Below are positions 23,801 through 36,464 of a DNA stretch of 64,000 bases, piece after piece; position 1 is the first letter of the stretch; each line of letters opens with the position of its first letter. The DNA is taken from assembly GCF_036370855.1 (NCBI RefSeq), contig NC_088099.1, positions 88,413,820-88,477,819 on the forward strand, read 5' to 3'. A program made the position numbers and the translations under genes. A model generated the notes under the pieces. It saw only the letters and a list, made by a program, of their open reading frames with translations, was not told the origin of the DNA and did not search any database. This stretch comes from Dromaius novaehollandiae (Eukaryota > Chordata > Aves > Casuariiformes > Dromaiidae).

Positions 23801-26800
23801 ATCTGTGAAAATAGCAGTTGTTTTATGCCACTGTTGTATGGAAGAAAGGGGGAGGGGAAGAAGAAGGGTTTTCATTCCCAGTTTGAGTGAGCAAGCTTTA
23901 TCTTCAGCATATAAATAGAGGGAATCAATTACTTCAGAATGTATATGAAGATAATTTTGTCTTTGCAGATAATGAACTGTTTTTAGTGATGAAACTGAAA
24001 ATGAATCCATTACTAATAATGAGGCTAAGAATGCAATAGAATACACTACCTCTTCTGGCAAAGACACTACATAAATCATAGGGTAAAAAATAAACAGAGA
24101 AAGTCAAGGACATGAAAGCAACAGAAAATGTACCCTTGTATAATGTACAGTGGATGATAGTTGATAGCTTAAATTCATATTATTAGCCTATATATTTGTA
24201 AAGAAATTAAATGTTCTGCACTACAGGATTTAATGTGTATTATAAATTGCAGTTACTGAATTTAAAATGTTAATAAAGAATCCATTATATATATTAGTAT
24301 GTCCACATTCATGGACATATGCTGCATCTTTTTTCAAATATTTGCAAATGTTCGCCTTTATTCAGCAATTACCTTTTTCCAGGTAATTTTCCATTTTGCC
24401 TTTTTTCAGGCATTACCTACGTCAATTAACAACAACAACAAAAAATACGTTTACCTTCAGTATTTTCTTCTGTGATCATACTAGTATACTCTAGTTAGAT
24501 GTTGGTTTAATTTTCTCATAGATACTGTTCATCTTACCTCATTGGCATTTTCCCGATATCTGAAGTCATTTTTAAGTCTCTTTTCTGTACCTTCTCCAGA
24601 TTTTCAGCAACTTCATAAACTGTGGAAAAATGTGATTCTGACTCTGTTTTAGGTTTTTAGATGGCCATCCTGATTGTTTGCCTCTGGAAAACTGTCTGAT
24701 GTGCTAAGAAACATAGGTAACATTTATTACTAGTTGTATTATTGTTTGTGTATTCCCACATGAGGGAGACATAAATTGGATCAGATTTAATATCTTGTGT
24801 GCCCTATCATATGCTTTCCTTACAGAAGACAAAAAAAGCGAACAGTGAATCTAACTAGAGTTTTAGATTTTGTGGTCTTTTCGCTACATTTGCAAATCTT
24901 CTGTTTTAATTAAGATGAGCAACTAGAGCTGTTGGTGGTAGTTTTAATCCGTAAGTTTAAGGTCACCTTTTAAGGAATCTTAGTCCTTTAAGTGCGTAGA
25001 CCTATGACCTTGACATTTGAATAGGCATTTTATTGAGCCTGGTGCAATGAGTATGGTAACCAGGTCTGTTGTATCTTGTTTAAATGTAGGATTTTTTTCA
25101 ATGGACCATTCCTTATTTAGGAATTTGTTAGAAATAAATCCATCATGTCACTAAACTGATGAGTTATACATTTCCACACTGGAAATATAAATGGGAAAAC
25201 AGAGACAAATAATGAAGTTTGAAGCAACTTGTTTAGCAAAAAACATAGGTAATGCTTCCATTGTTAAAGAAGAAAAAATAATTTGAATCAAATCTACATA
25301 TTTAAAAATTTTCTCAAGTTTTCTGAAAAGAGACCAATTTGAAATGTTTCATTTGAAAAGATCCAGACTACTCTGATCATCAGAAATAAGATGCTGTCGT
25401 AAAACAAGCAAGTGAAAAATTCTCAAAACCTAAGTGATTCTGTGCTATTGAGCATTCAAATACAATGTGATTGAGGTACTTCTCTGTACAATATCATTTG
25501 CTTGCAAAATGTTTATTAGTTCAGTTTCTCAGACCTTATCTAATGAAATAGGATGTCCTTTCTTGAGGCAAAAAGGAGAAAATGTCATCATTCTTGCTGT
25601 TTCTTAATGTTTATTTATTCTTGGAAGTGTTTGTTACTAGCTAGAAATGAAAGACTAAAGCAGCTTTTGTTCTATCATTTAGAGCAGAGATGGGTAGTTC
25701 AAAGGAAGAACAAAGTATTCAATTCTGATTATAATGCAAAGGACCAGGGCAAAAAGAATTCTCAGTGGTTATCTTGTTATTGTATTTGAAATACCCAAAA
25801 CCTTAAAATAAACCTAAACCCTCACAATTTCAACTGAAATTACTTCAAGTGTGTGGGTGGTTATTATTATTTACTATCTTTTATCTATATATCCCTTATT
25901 AAACCAGTTTCAGTGTTCCCTCTAGGTTTGTGAACCTCACTAATTTCAGTAAGAATTGTGTTTCTAAATAATTCTTCAACTTTGAAAAATATTGTAATTA
26001 ATGTTCAAAAAGGAACTTTACTGGAGTGAGCGACTGCACTTACACATAAATATACACACATTGTCGTGCACACATGCAAGTGCACTAATATTTCCACTGA
26101 AGGCATATCTAAAGCACATAACTATGACTTCTTAGTTAAATGATGCTTCTAACTTACAGATAGTTGATAGGCAGAAGTTTATTGTCCTTGTGGCAGATAA
26201 CTAAGAGGTAGAAAAACCTGTGATCTCATCAGCACATCTGAGGAAATATATAAGTAGTAGTTGTAAGGGCACTTGAATGCAGAAAGTTTGTTTTACTGTA
26301 ACTTATTCCTACTAGGCCAGTTGTCCCTTCTGCTTGATGTCTGTATATATAGACATATATTATTGTACATGTATAACTTGGCTTTTTGTTGCTGTGGTGT
26401 TTTTGTTTCTGTTCTTTTTTTTCTTTGTCCTCTGAAAAGCTAAATATTGGCTAACTCAAAATGGGATAACTGTGCACTGTGGTGATGCACAAACTGGAAC
26501 TGAGAAATCTCTTGGGTGTCTAGTAAATATGTATTGCTCAAGAGCAATTGAGAAGTTTGCTGAAGTGCAATTGAGAAATTTGGGTCCTAGAAGAAATTCT
26601 GCTCTTTCTCCTTTCTCTTCTGTTGTCTTCGTAGGGCATTGGCAGCATCCTTGACTGCGCCTCCTTTCTCCTTGTGGCATTTTAAAGCTTTGGTCTTTCA
26701 GTTGTGTTTATTTCATTAAGCTTTGGTGGGAGGGAGGCATTTTCTGACTTGAGGGTGTATAATATTACATCGTGAATTTATTAAAATCTAAAAATATGGA

Positions 26801-29800
26801 TGCATCTTCTGCATCCCATTACATGAAAAAGATGGGGCTGATCTTTTGAATGGGTTTTCCTTTTGTGTGCTTTGACTGAGATCAGTGAGTTTACTCCAAA
26901 TCTAGGCAAAGTTTTTAAGTAGTAGGATTCTTTTTTTCAGACAACGGAAAATGAGAAAAACCCCAAATGATGTCAACAGTTTTTCCTTCTTCTATTAACT
27001 GGACTCAGTTAATGAAACTTGAAACTATCTGTCCCTTGGAGAAATTAACTTCCTTACAGATAAGGACTCCTTCCTGCATAAGGAGTTTAATTTTATTAAA
27101 AGTTTTTTTGGTCATAGACTTTCTTTTCTACTTATATCATAGTGTTAAAAAAGCCTTGTTTAAAACTGTTAGTTTTACAGCTCACTCTAATCTTCCTGAC
27201 TTGGATACACATACTATTTCCAAAATAAAAGGCATCTCACCTCAATATATGGTACTTAAATTGTTTTTAGAGTTTTAAAAAGGTTTTGATTTTTGTTTGT
27301 TTGTGCTTATTTCAAAGTTCTGAAAAGATATGTGAAATTTTTCTAGAAAGGATGTATGGAAATGGATGGATTCATTGCATTTCATCTGTATTCCTTATAC
27401 TCCCTCCCCTTTTTAATTTGGCAACTTTGTCATTATATCAAATTAAGAATTTCACTTCTATTCAATATCAAATTAAGCACCACTTAATCACTTGTCACAG
27501 GGCAAGTGCACTTCTCTTAAGCAACATTTATGCTAATTTTGTCCCAGCTAAAAATTTGCTGCCATTCACAATCATGAGGTTGAATTGGTTCTCTTGGAGA
27601 CATCCCAATTAAGTGGATTTTCCAAATAGATGTATTTATTAGGCTAAATGTATTATACATAGAAAATAGGAAGCAAAGATTGTGAAATTCAAAGCATTAT
27701 TTTTTCAAATATGCATTTGTATGAATCCTGCTATTGATGTGCATGCTCTTTGCCTGGACTCTGCATGTGCCATGCCATTTCTTGTACAACTTCAAGAAGA
27801 CATAAGGTGAAAAGTAGTTTTTCTTCATTTCCTTCCAACCAGCTTGGCAGAATGCTTCCAGCAAGTGTCCAACACAATTGTCTCCCTGGATAGTCCAACC
27901 ACTTTCCTAAATAAGTAGTGAAAACATTTCCAGCACGCCAAACACTTCATAGTCTAAAGCTATACTTTGATCCTCTGTTTCTGCAACAGGTTCATTTCTT
28001 TTGATGAGGAATATAATGATGTTTTTGTTAACTTTGGTCAATGCTATGTACACAATTCCTTATCTGCCAGAAACCACAGGACTAAAGATAGTTGGCATAT
28101 ATACTTAAAAATTATTATGATCAGAAAAAGAATGAATATGCCAGCATCTTCCAAATGTTTTTCTTTCTGTTGACTCATTCAGTCAAAAAAGTGGAGAAAG
28201 AAATACTAGAATCAGTGCTGGACACAGGAAAGCCAACCCCTTCAAGCAAGATGCAGTCCTTATTAGCAGTCATCGACCTAGAATTGTTTACTATGTCATG
28301 AACACTACCATATGGCATAGCTGGTTTAGTAGAAAGAAGTTGGATATTTGTGACTATGTTTCACTGGGTCCCCATGTCAAATCTGGGAGCTCACAAACAC
28401 GGAAGACTTCATCCTGAGAAAACAGAGCCAGCCTCAAATCACTGTGTTGAAACTCTGATATATTGGGAATATTTGCTTGTTCTTTGAAAGAATGCAACAC
28501 AAATTGTGATGTATGGGTCTTCAGTGCATTAGGCAGGGAAGTAAGGAACTGAATCCTCCTCTTAGCAGCCAATAAATTCTAAATGCAGTACATCAGCCTT
28601 TTCGGTACTAGCAATAAATGGGCAGACAGTCTGCAGACATTAGTTGCCAGTTCTAAGTGATAACTGAAGCTTTTTCACAGAGTTATTTCTCTGCTGAGCA
28701 ATACCAATTTATTGTTAAAAGATTTATTGTTATCTTCTGCCTCTTATCTGACATACTGCCAGGATTCACAGTCCGGATCCAAAGTACAGCCTCTGATGAA
28801 GTCTCAGGCAGATTTTTGATGGACTTCTGTAAGCTTTGAATGAGCTCTCGTATTTTAACTCCAGCCAAATGCAAAGGAAATTACTGCTTTTTATGATATC
28901 TATTAAGAGGTGAATTTTGCTGTAATATAATTTCAGATGTTTTATCTTTGAGGAAGATACTCTTTTGGGGAGAAATTTCAGGAGAAAAAGAATGTAATAA
29001 AGGACTGTAAGTGGGATGATTATGGCAGCTGAAAATTTGCATTAATACAAAGTTCTTTAGTTTTACTCTTTGCTATTATATTTTAACAGTAGAATGTTAT
29101 GTGAGTACAGTACGTACCATACTTTGAATAAATATCTTCTACAGATTGTGTAGTACATTCCAAATAATAAGCAGATTGCCATATGATTGAAATTTGTATT
29201 ATTTTGCCATGAGTATTCACAGATAAATCAAAAATGATTTTCTAATTAAACACTACATTGTAATTTTACATAACTGGACAGAGAAAAACGGCAGATACAG
29301 CCTTCGTTTTCCTGACAACTAAAGACTCGAACACAGGGCCACATAACCAGAAAATAGCTAGTTGCCACCAGTCAACTGATCCATGGTAATTTTGTGTGCC
29401 TCCGTTCTTCCATAACAACAACTGTGAAGCGACTGGATGTAGCAGATTGATCCACACTTGCTGTTGAAGGCTTTGGGTCGGCTGGCGCAATGTGACGTGT
29501 TACTCCACAGTAGTTTGTTACTAGGTCTAAACCCTTCAGAGCTGAAAGGTATAGCTACAGGTATAGCTAACTTAACTTGGGACTGAACTTTGTAAACTTT
29601 TGATTATTTTTAATCTTTGGCATATATTTGCAGTTGTACATTTCCTGTTTTAGAAAATATATTCTAATGCCGCAAGAAAGTTTTAATATGAAGTATTATT
29701 TGCTTGGTAGCATATGTCCATGTTTATTAGTGACTGTCCCCTGGCTATGTATGGTCATTCAACATTATTATTTTTAACTTCTCCTACTTCTGGAATAATT

Positions 29801-29849
29801 AACGGTGCAAACACTTCCGCATTTGATATCAATCAGTACTTCCAACTGT
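20881..29849. other. Unassigned AT-rich sequence
   Basis: Nine kilobases without a supported gene. Small features include a near-palindromic direct repeat around 22614-22650 ('cctttctttaaagg' twice), a (CCCT)n-like stretch at 23462-23476, and microsatellite-like CA sequence near 26050-26075. The longest frame is 143 codons on the minus strand at 23648-24079 and is not recognised. 27960-28880 and 29270-29510 are less AT-rich and look repeat- or exon-like in texture, but I cannot name them. Confidence 0.45.
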
Positions 29850-30045
29850 TTTGACAGACAGCAGCCCCTCGGATGGGTGAGAGGACCTCTGTCCGTGGCT
29901 GTTGGGCACCGAGCTGGAGGGACCAGTCCCCTGAGTCTGCAGTGCTGGTCTAAACTGGGCCAGGGGGCCGGGGCCTTGCTGGGCATGACTGGGAGGCGTG
30001 CAGGCATCCTGGAGGAGAAACTGCTCTCCACCTGCTTAATATAAA
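29850..30045. other. GC-elevated block
   Basis: A sharp rise in GC relative to flanks, with phrases such as 'gggccagggggccggggcc' (about 29957). Both strands are open for about 80-90 codons, which is expected in GC-rich sequence. It could be part of the neighbouring CpG-rich or LTR-like region, an exon of a non-coding transcript, or a repeat fragment. Confidence 0.5.
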
Positions 30046-30339
30046 AAACATACATTAGGTATCACTAGGTGCTGTGGTTCTCATTTTCTGCCCATCTCAC
30101 CTGAGTTTTCCAAGACTCTGATGTGAAGAAAAGGTTTGTATGATTACCTGTGACCTTGGGAGCTGGGATCGGTGACTTAAGTCCTCCTGTCTGTAGATGT
30201 GCTTGTAGAATCGGTTGAGCTCTAATACTTAACGTGCTTTGGAGCAAATTTAGGTTTAAAATTTGGATGTTGGATTAGCCCCTGTTTCAGTCTCGATGTA
30301 GTCAGCCTGTATGGCAGAAAGTACTTGGGAAAAGTGAGT

Positions 30340-30609
30340 TTCCAGGTGCCCCCGTGCGCTGGGCGTACATAGAGGCAGGGTGTGCGGGGGCTGTGGGCGC
30401 CTGTGCAGCAGGAGCCCCCGAACCGCCCTGAGCCACTCACTGCCAGTTCCAGCCGGTTCCAGCCGGTTCCCGGCAGCTCCCGCCCTACCCCATCATCAGC
30501 CAAAAGCGCAGCTGGTCAGGGGAGCGCCTGGCGCCTCTGCTCAGCCCATCGCCTGGCTGAAGATATGGGGACGGACTGAGTCCAATGGTGGAAACAAGAG
30601 AAGTCGAGA
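30340..30609. promoter_or_regulatory. Small CpG-rich block
   Basis: About sixteen CpG dinucleotides occur within roughly 240 bp, far above the surrounding DNA. A short direct repeat 'ttccagccggttccagccgg' is centred near 30460. It is compatible with a CpG-island promoter of an unannotated transcript, or with the GC-rich U3/R part of an old LTR that appears to continue downstream. No coding exon is recognised. Confidence 0.4.
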
Positions 30610-30800
30610 CTGGAAGCGGGTCAGGAGAGGTGTTTGCCTGAAGCTGAGCCTGGGGAAGGAGGAGGAAAGGTGTTTCCCAAAGTGTGTAATTGCCTCTTTT
30701 TCTCAATACCAGAATCAGTGATCAAAAGTTTGTATTAATTGGCAATAGATTAAGTAAAATTCCCCAAGCCGAGATTGTTTTGCCTGTTACACTGTGTGCA
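30610..30800 (+). mobile_element. Possible 3' part of an old avian LTR
   Basis: The order 'ggtgtttgcc', 'ctctttttctcaatacc' (about 30690), 'taattggcaatagatta' (about 30737-30753), 'ttccccaagccgagattg' (about 30760-30777) and 'ttttgcctgtta' resembles the R-U5 part of a common avian endogenous-retrovirus LTR group. In that group 'ggcaataaatta' carries the polyadenylation signal, here mutated to AATAGA. Ends and target-site duplication are not identified. The GC-rich block upstream may be the rest of the same LTR. The call rests on recall of the family pattern. Confidence 0.35.
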
Positions 30801-33800
30801 CCCCATACTTCTACTTGGATTTCAGTGTGTCCACACTTGGGTGCTAGTCTGGGAAGGGGGGATACTGTCACCATCCTTTTTGTCAGAAGTCCGCAGAAAA
30901 AACTCACATATTTTTTGTAACACACATATACCGTGGTGGTAAGCCCTAGTGAAAAGCTCAATGAATAAATAAATTATTCTGGTTTAAGAGCACAGTTTGG
31001 TTATTGTGCTATTTAAAATTAAAGGGGCGGAGAATGGGTAGGAGGAAAAGCTGAGGTGGATAAAGTTCTCGATTCTTTTGTGATGGACATGCTGCTAAAG
31101 GAGATCTGGAGACAGCTGGTCTTTAAACCATACATACTCTAGGCTACTTTACAACATTTTCTTCTGCTGCTAGTACTTCTTAAGTCTTTTGCTAGTTTGA
31201 GGATTTTTATTTTAAGTTCTAGACATGTTAAATAGTGACTAATCCTATCTCTCAGTACTGTTCTGACAGTTGTAAACAAGTTAAGACACCGAAGGCAAAG
31301 GTTCTTGAATTTAAACATTAACATATTTCCATTTCCATTTCAGGAACTGTATCTTCCCCTTGGCCCCTAATGGCAGCTTTTCTGTAAAGTATTTGATGTG
31401 CTTTGCCACTTTAAATTCACGGCAACTGAAGCAGAAGTTCCTGCTGCGGAGCTACAAGGAGGTGGAATAAAAGGAGGGGAAAAGAGAGCAAGTGTTGGGA
31501 TATTGTCCTGAGATTTCTGCGAAGGTCAGTCATACTGTGTAGCTAAAACTTCTTTTAGAAAGTTTTGTGAAAAGCTGATAAGTATTTTAATCTTCCCTTT
31601 ATTTATTTCCTCCTGGAGGCACGATCAGACATTTTAAAAAGAAAAATCATTTCAGCTGAAAAAATCAGAAGAACTGAGAAGAACAATTCAGTAAACACGT
31701 GTGTCAAAGGCTTCCTCATATTTAGCCAAGCCTCATGAAAAAGAGAAAAAAAAAATTTCTTTTTCCTTCAGAGGTTCAAGTGAACTGCTTTACGAGTTGA
31801 TAATATTTGTGAATTTTCTCCCATGAAAGAAATCACTGGCCTGTTTCCTATAGACAGTAATTCTATTATTCAAACTTATGTTTATATTGTTAGTAATCCT
31901 GACACGTTTTGGAGTATGCAAGTATATCCTGGTGCTTTCCAAGTGGAGCTCTCAGCTAGCCCTCCAGCTACTCAGAATGGCTCTTGTATTTTAGTTGGTG
32001 GATAGAGTGAGTTAAACATGATAATTTCACTTCAGAGCTGAGCCTGTAGGAATATATTCAATTCAGAGACCATACACAATCATTTTCTCGCTGATGTTCT
32101 GCTCTGTTAAGGGGCCTGCAGCAATGTCAAATTTGATAGTGTTCTACTCTCCAAAGCAGGGACAGAGTGATTGGGATAAGAAAAGACAAGAGAGGCAGAC
32201 CTCAAAATGAGCTAGAATCAGAGCAGTAGAAATAGCTATGTTTCAATACAGTCAGTGTGCCTTAGTCTACTGTTCTGACACTGATTCGAACTCAAAAGTG
32301 GGATGGAATCGCATTGTGTCAGGGTTTATTTTGTTTTGTTACTGTAAGGCCATTTATTGATAACAAGTTTGGCAACTAAGTGAAGCTAATGACATATATA
32401 TTTTTTCATTTTTAACCTATAATGAAAAAGCATTTTTTATTTAATGAATAGATGTTTATTGATAATTACCATATTTTTACATCATTGGAAAATAGACCAT
32501 TATGTAACTGAAAGTATAATTCCACATTTGTGACATGACAATTTTCTGCAAGAACAGGAAATCAGTGCCATTTTGCTCGAAATAGAAAAAAATTGATAAT
32601 TATCATTAGAGCCTTTTACTACAATTCAAACGGGGCTAAGCAGCAAATGTTTGCTGTTTGCTACCATATCAAAATGATAGCCTCAGCTATCGTTTTGCTG
32701 AATCTTGCTTATTATTTCTTTGTTATTTAGTATTTACATGTATATGTGTGTGCAATCTTGAAATAACTACATCCTTTTTCTGTTTTTCTAGGTCTAATAA
32801 TACAAGGATTTAATGAATGATGTTTGTTTCACATATTTAAACTAACTACTTCCTGATAATGGTTGATGTCATGTCCTGGTTATTCACTTATTGAGTTTGA
32901 GTGCTACTATTCAAGTAAAGGAAAAAATATGCCTTTTTTTTTCCTTTTCTTTTTCCCATGAGGCTTGGCTAAATATAGGGATCCCTGTGACAAATGTAAG
33001 TGTACATTTAGGATTGATTGATTTTCTGCATGGATTCTGGAGTGACAGTTTACAGGAAGAAGAGTCTTGTAGCACTGTAAATACAGTGAGGCTTGAGGAA
33101 CATCATAGCAGTTAACTGGTTACAGAAGAAGCTAAGGAAGGAATTTTGTGTACAGAGTAGAACGGAAATGAGGAGGAGTCCCCATTATATTAAAAAAAAA
33201 AAAAAAAGAGGAGGTGCCCTCATAAAATCTCTCAGAACAGAACTGAAGGATGAATGTATCTGCTTTCAGCAGTCTGAGTGCTGAAACATATTCCCAAATA
33301 TATACTGACCTTACGAAATCAAAATATGAAAGCTTACAATTAAGCTGTGTATTCTGGGAGATAACTCTACAGCTTTGAGCTTGGTTTACACCTTCAGACG
33401 TGTTAAATTTACATTTCCATCATACTGGAAATCATACATACATGTTCATTATGATGAGCCTGTTTACATGGCAGGTAGTTTTCATAGTACTAATAACAAC
33501 TTCCAGTCTAGTGGATGCGCACAATTTCATACACACGTACATCATTCAAAGCCCAGCTAGTACATGCTGTTTTGGCTAAGTAAGGAGAAGTTCTCCATTG
33601 TTCTTCACTGTCATTTCAAGGAATTAGTTTTGTGGGTTTTGACTCAACTATTTTTCATATTACATTCATAGAGGTCCTTGATGATGTACATGTATTGGTG
33701 CATATGCTTTATCTTCACCACACACACTGTCTGTTTGTGGGCAGCAAGTTCTCAGTTTCCAGTCAGACTCAGTAGATATACATGCCAGGGTAATGAGATC

Positions 33801-35418
33801 AAATAATGAGCTATTCATCATCAGAGACCTTTGGGTCTGTTCACATAATGAACGTTTTGGAAGTGGGTAACCTTTTCATTTTTCACTTCATGGCGTTTTT
33901 CTCCTAAATAAGGAGGAAAAAAAATCTTGCTTGTCTTGTTTTACATCTATTGGCAGACTGAAAAAAAAATTTCTGGAATCGGTGTTGGCAGATAATATTG
34001 ATAAGATTGTGTTGGTCGTTTGGGAGCATTGATAGACTGGTTTGTTTACATATGTTTGGCCTCTGGATTGATTTTCCCATGAATGCAGCACAACTAGAGG
34101 ATATTTCTGCATAGAAATTGAGCCCTAAACCTTTTTCAGGTCTGGATAGTATAGACTGCCACAAATGCTGCCTACGTTATTGTGCAGTATTCTCAGAGTT
34201 CTAGGTCCTGGCTGCAAATGCAAGTTAGAGGTTTTAAATCTGGATGGAAGGCATAGTGAAGTTTTGGGGAAGTTCAAGAGTGTACTAATCTATCTGCATA
34301 TCCATAGACATACCAAACTAAAGATGACAAGTTCAGTTTAAACACTGTCCCTGTGTGATTCTGCATTAAGATTGTGGGGAAAAAATCATTATTTAGTCAG
34401 AACTCTTATTAAAGAGAGTAATAATGCCTGTGTTATCTAGATTTGCAGTAAGATATATATTAAAGGAATGTCTCATTGTGTTTAGAACAGGGCTTTTTAG
34501 TTGTTACAAAATGAGATTTACAGAACAAAACCCCACGATAAGGGGAAAAAAAATATAACAGATAATAGCCTGGGATTTAATACTGTGTCCTCTTCTTGTG
34601 CCAAATGTGGGCAGGTTACTTACAACTAGACTTGGCAATTACTCCTCCTGAATATGGTACCTAGTTTCTCAGCACTTAACAGGGAGTAGAAGTTGACTGT
34701 CTAGCTAGAAATACTGAAAACATGGGTATATTTGAAAAGAATTCTTATTCTGGGGCTGCCAGGAAACATCTATATGAGTTCAATAGCTAGAAAGCTCTAC
34801 TATTTGGGTACTTGTATTGATTTGGTTCCTTGCACCCTTTCAAAGAACAGAAGTGTCATTTTAGACTCTTAAAAAATATTGCTGTCCTCTTAGTCTGGTT
34901 GGTCAGTGGTTAGGTTTTCTGTCCAGGAAATGAAAGATTTGGATTAAATACTTTATACTGGAGGGTTCAACCTGCGTGTCTAAACCTCCCAAGAGATTGT
35001 GTTAATCAGGCTGGTCAGATATCTGCTGCTTCCTGTTGCAGTTGCACTGTTCTGGTTAAAAAAGATCACTGAGCCAAGAGAAGATGTCTGTACTGCAGTG
35101 GTCAAAATATTTAGAGGGTTCTAAGACTTACTCCTGGGACTTTGTTCATTTTTCATGGACTGATTATACATTTGATAATCAATCATTAGATAAAATGCAG
35201 ATACAGATTTGCACCTTCATTTCCGCCTCCTGCCTATTTCATAGGAAGGGTCCGTGGTTGAGGAGAAGGAATTTTCTTGGTGGGTCCACGTGGTGAGCTT
35301 CCTTATAGGAAGTTTTATCACATGTTTTTTGTCCTCTCATCAAAAAATCCATGAGGCTTGCTCATCTGCAAAATTGGATGATTTGCTGTGTGATGATGGC
35401 ATCCAAGATATGACCCCT
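30801..35418. other. Unassigned AT-rich sequence
   Basis: No supported gene. An A16 run lies at 33192-33207, and a cluster of small inverted repeats lies at 32642-32697, including CAAAATGATAGC at 32670-32681 with a one-mismatch inverse at 32686-32697. Confidence 0.5.
35414..35418. repeat. Target-site duplication, left copy (LTR 1)
   Basis: CCCCT directly precedes the LTR's TGTGG start and is repeated directly after its CA end at 36460-36464. A 5-bp duplication is typical of ERVL-like and some other endogenous retrovirus integrations; alpha- and betaretrovirus-like integrations usually give 6 bp. Confidence 0.85.
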
Positions 35419-36094
35419 TGTGGCGGACAGATGAGTGAACTTTTGCCTTAAACATTTCTTGGTACATAAGGTGCAAGCAAACCATAACCCCCAACAAGCC
35501 ATCTGTTCCCGGCAGAAACAGGACTGAGCTGCTGTGACCCCCAAAATAGTCTCCCTGCGACCACCTGGGACACACTGAGCCTGCGCTGAACCAGACCACG
35601 ATCGGGCAGAGACTTTGGGACCCGGACTGTAAATTATTGCCGCTTAGCACAGCTTCTATAAAACTTGCTTAGCATGAGTAGCTAAACTTGTTGAAGCTTT
35701 AGGCTGCACTTAGATAACATAACGAACTTTTACCTAGTTCAGTAAGAAAAGGGCCTGAGAGCTGGTTCAAACTGGAATGATAAGGGAGTTACCAGCAGTT
35801 TGCATTCCTGTGCACTGCTGAAACAGTGTTAATTGCTGGAATCACCACCTCTTTGTCAGGACCTTGAGAGACAATGGCAGGACCCGAAGAATGAAGACAC
35901 ACCTGTCAGCAGAAACCGCAACAGTAAACAGCCTACCTAGGGACAGTGATGAGACCCAATAAGGAGCAGGAGACCCCAGACCTAAATATTACTGTTGGTC
36001 TGAACTACCACGTGAGGGGTGGGAAACTTAATTTGAAAAAGCTATAATTGCCCAGGGATTTCTTTGTTCAGGGTCTCTCTTCAGAGACACCCAG

Positions 36095-36234
36095 CTCGAG
36101 CTGTAACTACTGCCTCCGCATCGCTAAAATTTATTTATTTAATTTGCCTTGATTTGGCTCCGAACTTTTCAGCGGGAACCTAGGGTCGGACCCTGCTCGA
36201 GTTGTAATTACTGCACGTGCATTGCTAAAATTTA
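36095..36234 (+). repeat. Imperfect internal duplication in LTR copy 1
   Basis: A 39-bp unit starting CTCGAGCTGTAACTACTGC at 36095-36133 recurs as CTCGAGTTGTAATTACTGC at 36196-36234, a period of 101 bp. The units end in the same 'gctaaaattta'. Copy 2 of the LTR has only one diverged counterpart of this region, which accounts for much of the length difference between the copies (1041 against 937 bp). Confidence 0.8.
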
Positions 36235-36286
36235 CACCCAGGGTGAAGAGGACCAACGGGACACCGCTGGATCCACGGGTGGTGAT

Positions 36287-36351
36287 ATCTCTTTCTCTCT
36301 CTCTCTCTCTCTCTTCCTCCTCCCCTTCGCCTTTCCCCGCCTTTTCTCCCC
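36287..36351 (+). repeat. CT-rich tract in LTR copy 1
   Basis: A (TC)n run followed by C/T-rich sequence up to the conserved 'ccttttctccccac' just before the polyadenylation signal. Copy 2 has a purine-rich counterpart on the plus strand at about 41800-41885, but without the pure dinucleotide run. Confidence 0.8.
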
Positions 36352-36362
36352 ACTCTGTGGAA

Positions 36363-36368
36363 AATAAA
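36363..36368 (+). terminator. LTR polyadenylation signal, copy 1
   Basis: AATAAA within 'gtggaaaataaagttaaaag', about 90 bp before the LTR end. It is conserved in copy 2 (41779-41784, minus strand). It would place the end of R shortly downstream. Confidence 0.7.
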
Positions 36369-36459
36369 GTTAAAAGGTTGTACAATATTTGACCGGTTTT
36401 AGTGTCTTAATCTCATCCTTGGGATCGTAACGAAGCCCTCCCGATATTGGGTCGGGACA

Positions 36460-36464
36460 CCCCT
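36460..36464. repeat. Target-site duplication, right copy (LTR 1)
   Basis: CCCCT directly follows the LTR's terminal CA and matches 35414-35418. The perfect match shows one integration event with both ends preserved. Confidence 0.85.

Larger units (their letters stand above)
35419..36459 (+). mobile_element. Solo LTR of an endogenous retrovirus, copy 1
   Basis: A 1041-bp long terminal repeat bounded by TG (TGTGGCGGAC) and CA (GGTCGGGACA) and flanked by CCCCT on both sides. The second copy at 41689-42625, in reverse orientation, confirms the family and both ends. No internal retroviral sequence (primer-binding site, gag, pol, env) adjoins it, so it is a solo LTR left by recombination between the two LTRs of a provirus. 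Visible inside are a TATAAAA at 35657-35663, a TATAAT-like site near 36044-36049, an internal imperfect duplication (36095-36234), a CT-rich tract (36287-36351) and a polyadenylation signal at 36363-36368. It is much less AT-rich than its surroundings. Confidence 0.93.

Noticed and set aside
35318-35650. 110-codon minus-strand frame in LTR 1 that recurs (78 codons identical) at 42394-42639 in LTR 2
   Set aside because: The shared protein sequence simply reflects near-identical LTR DNA read antisense to the LTR. No recognised domain, and the frames end in unrelated flanking DNA.
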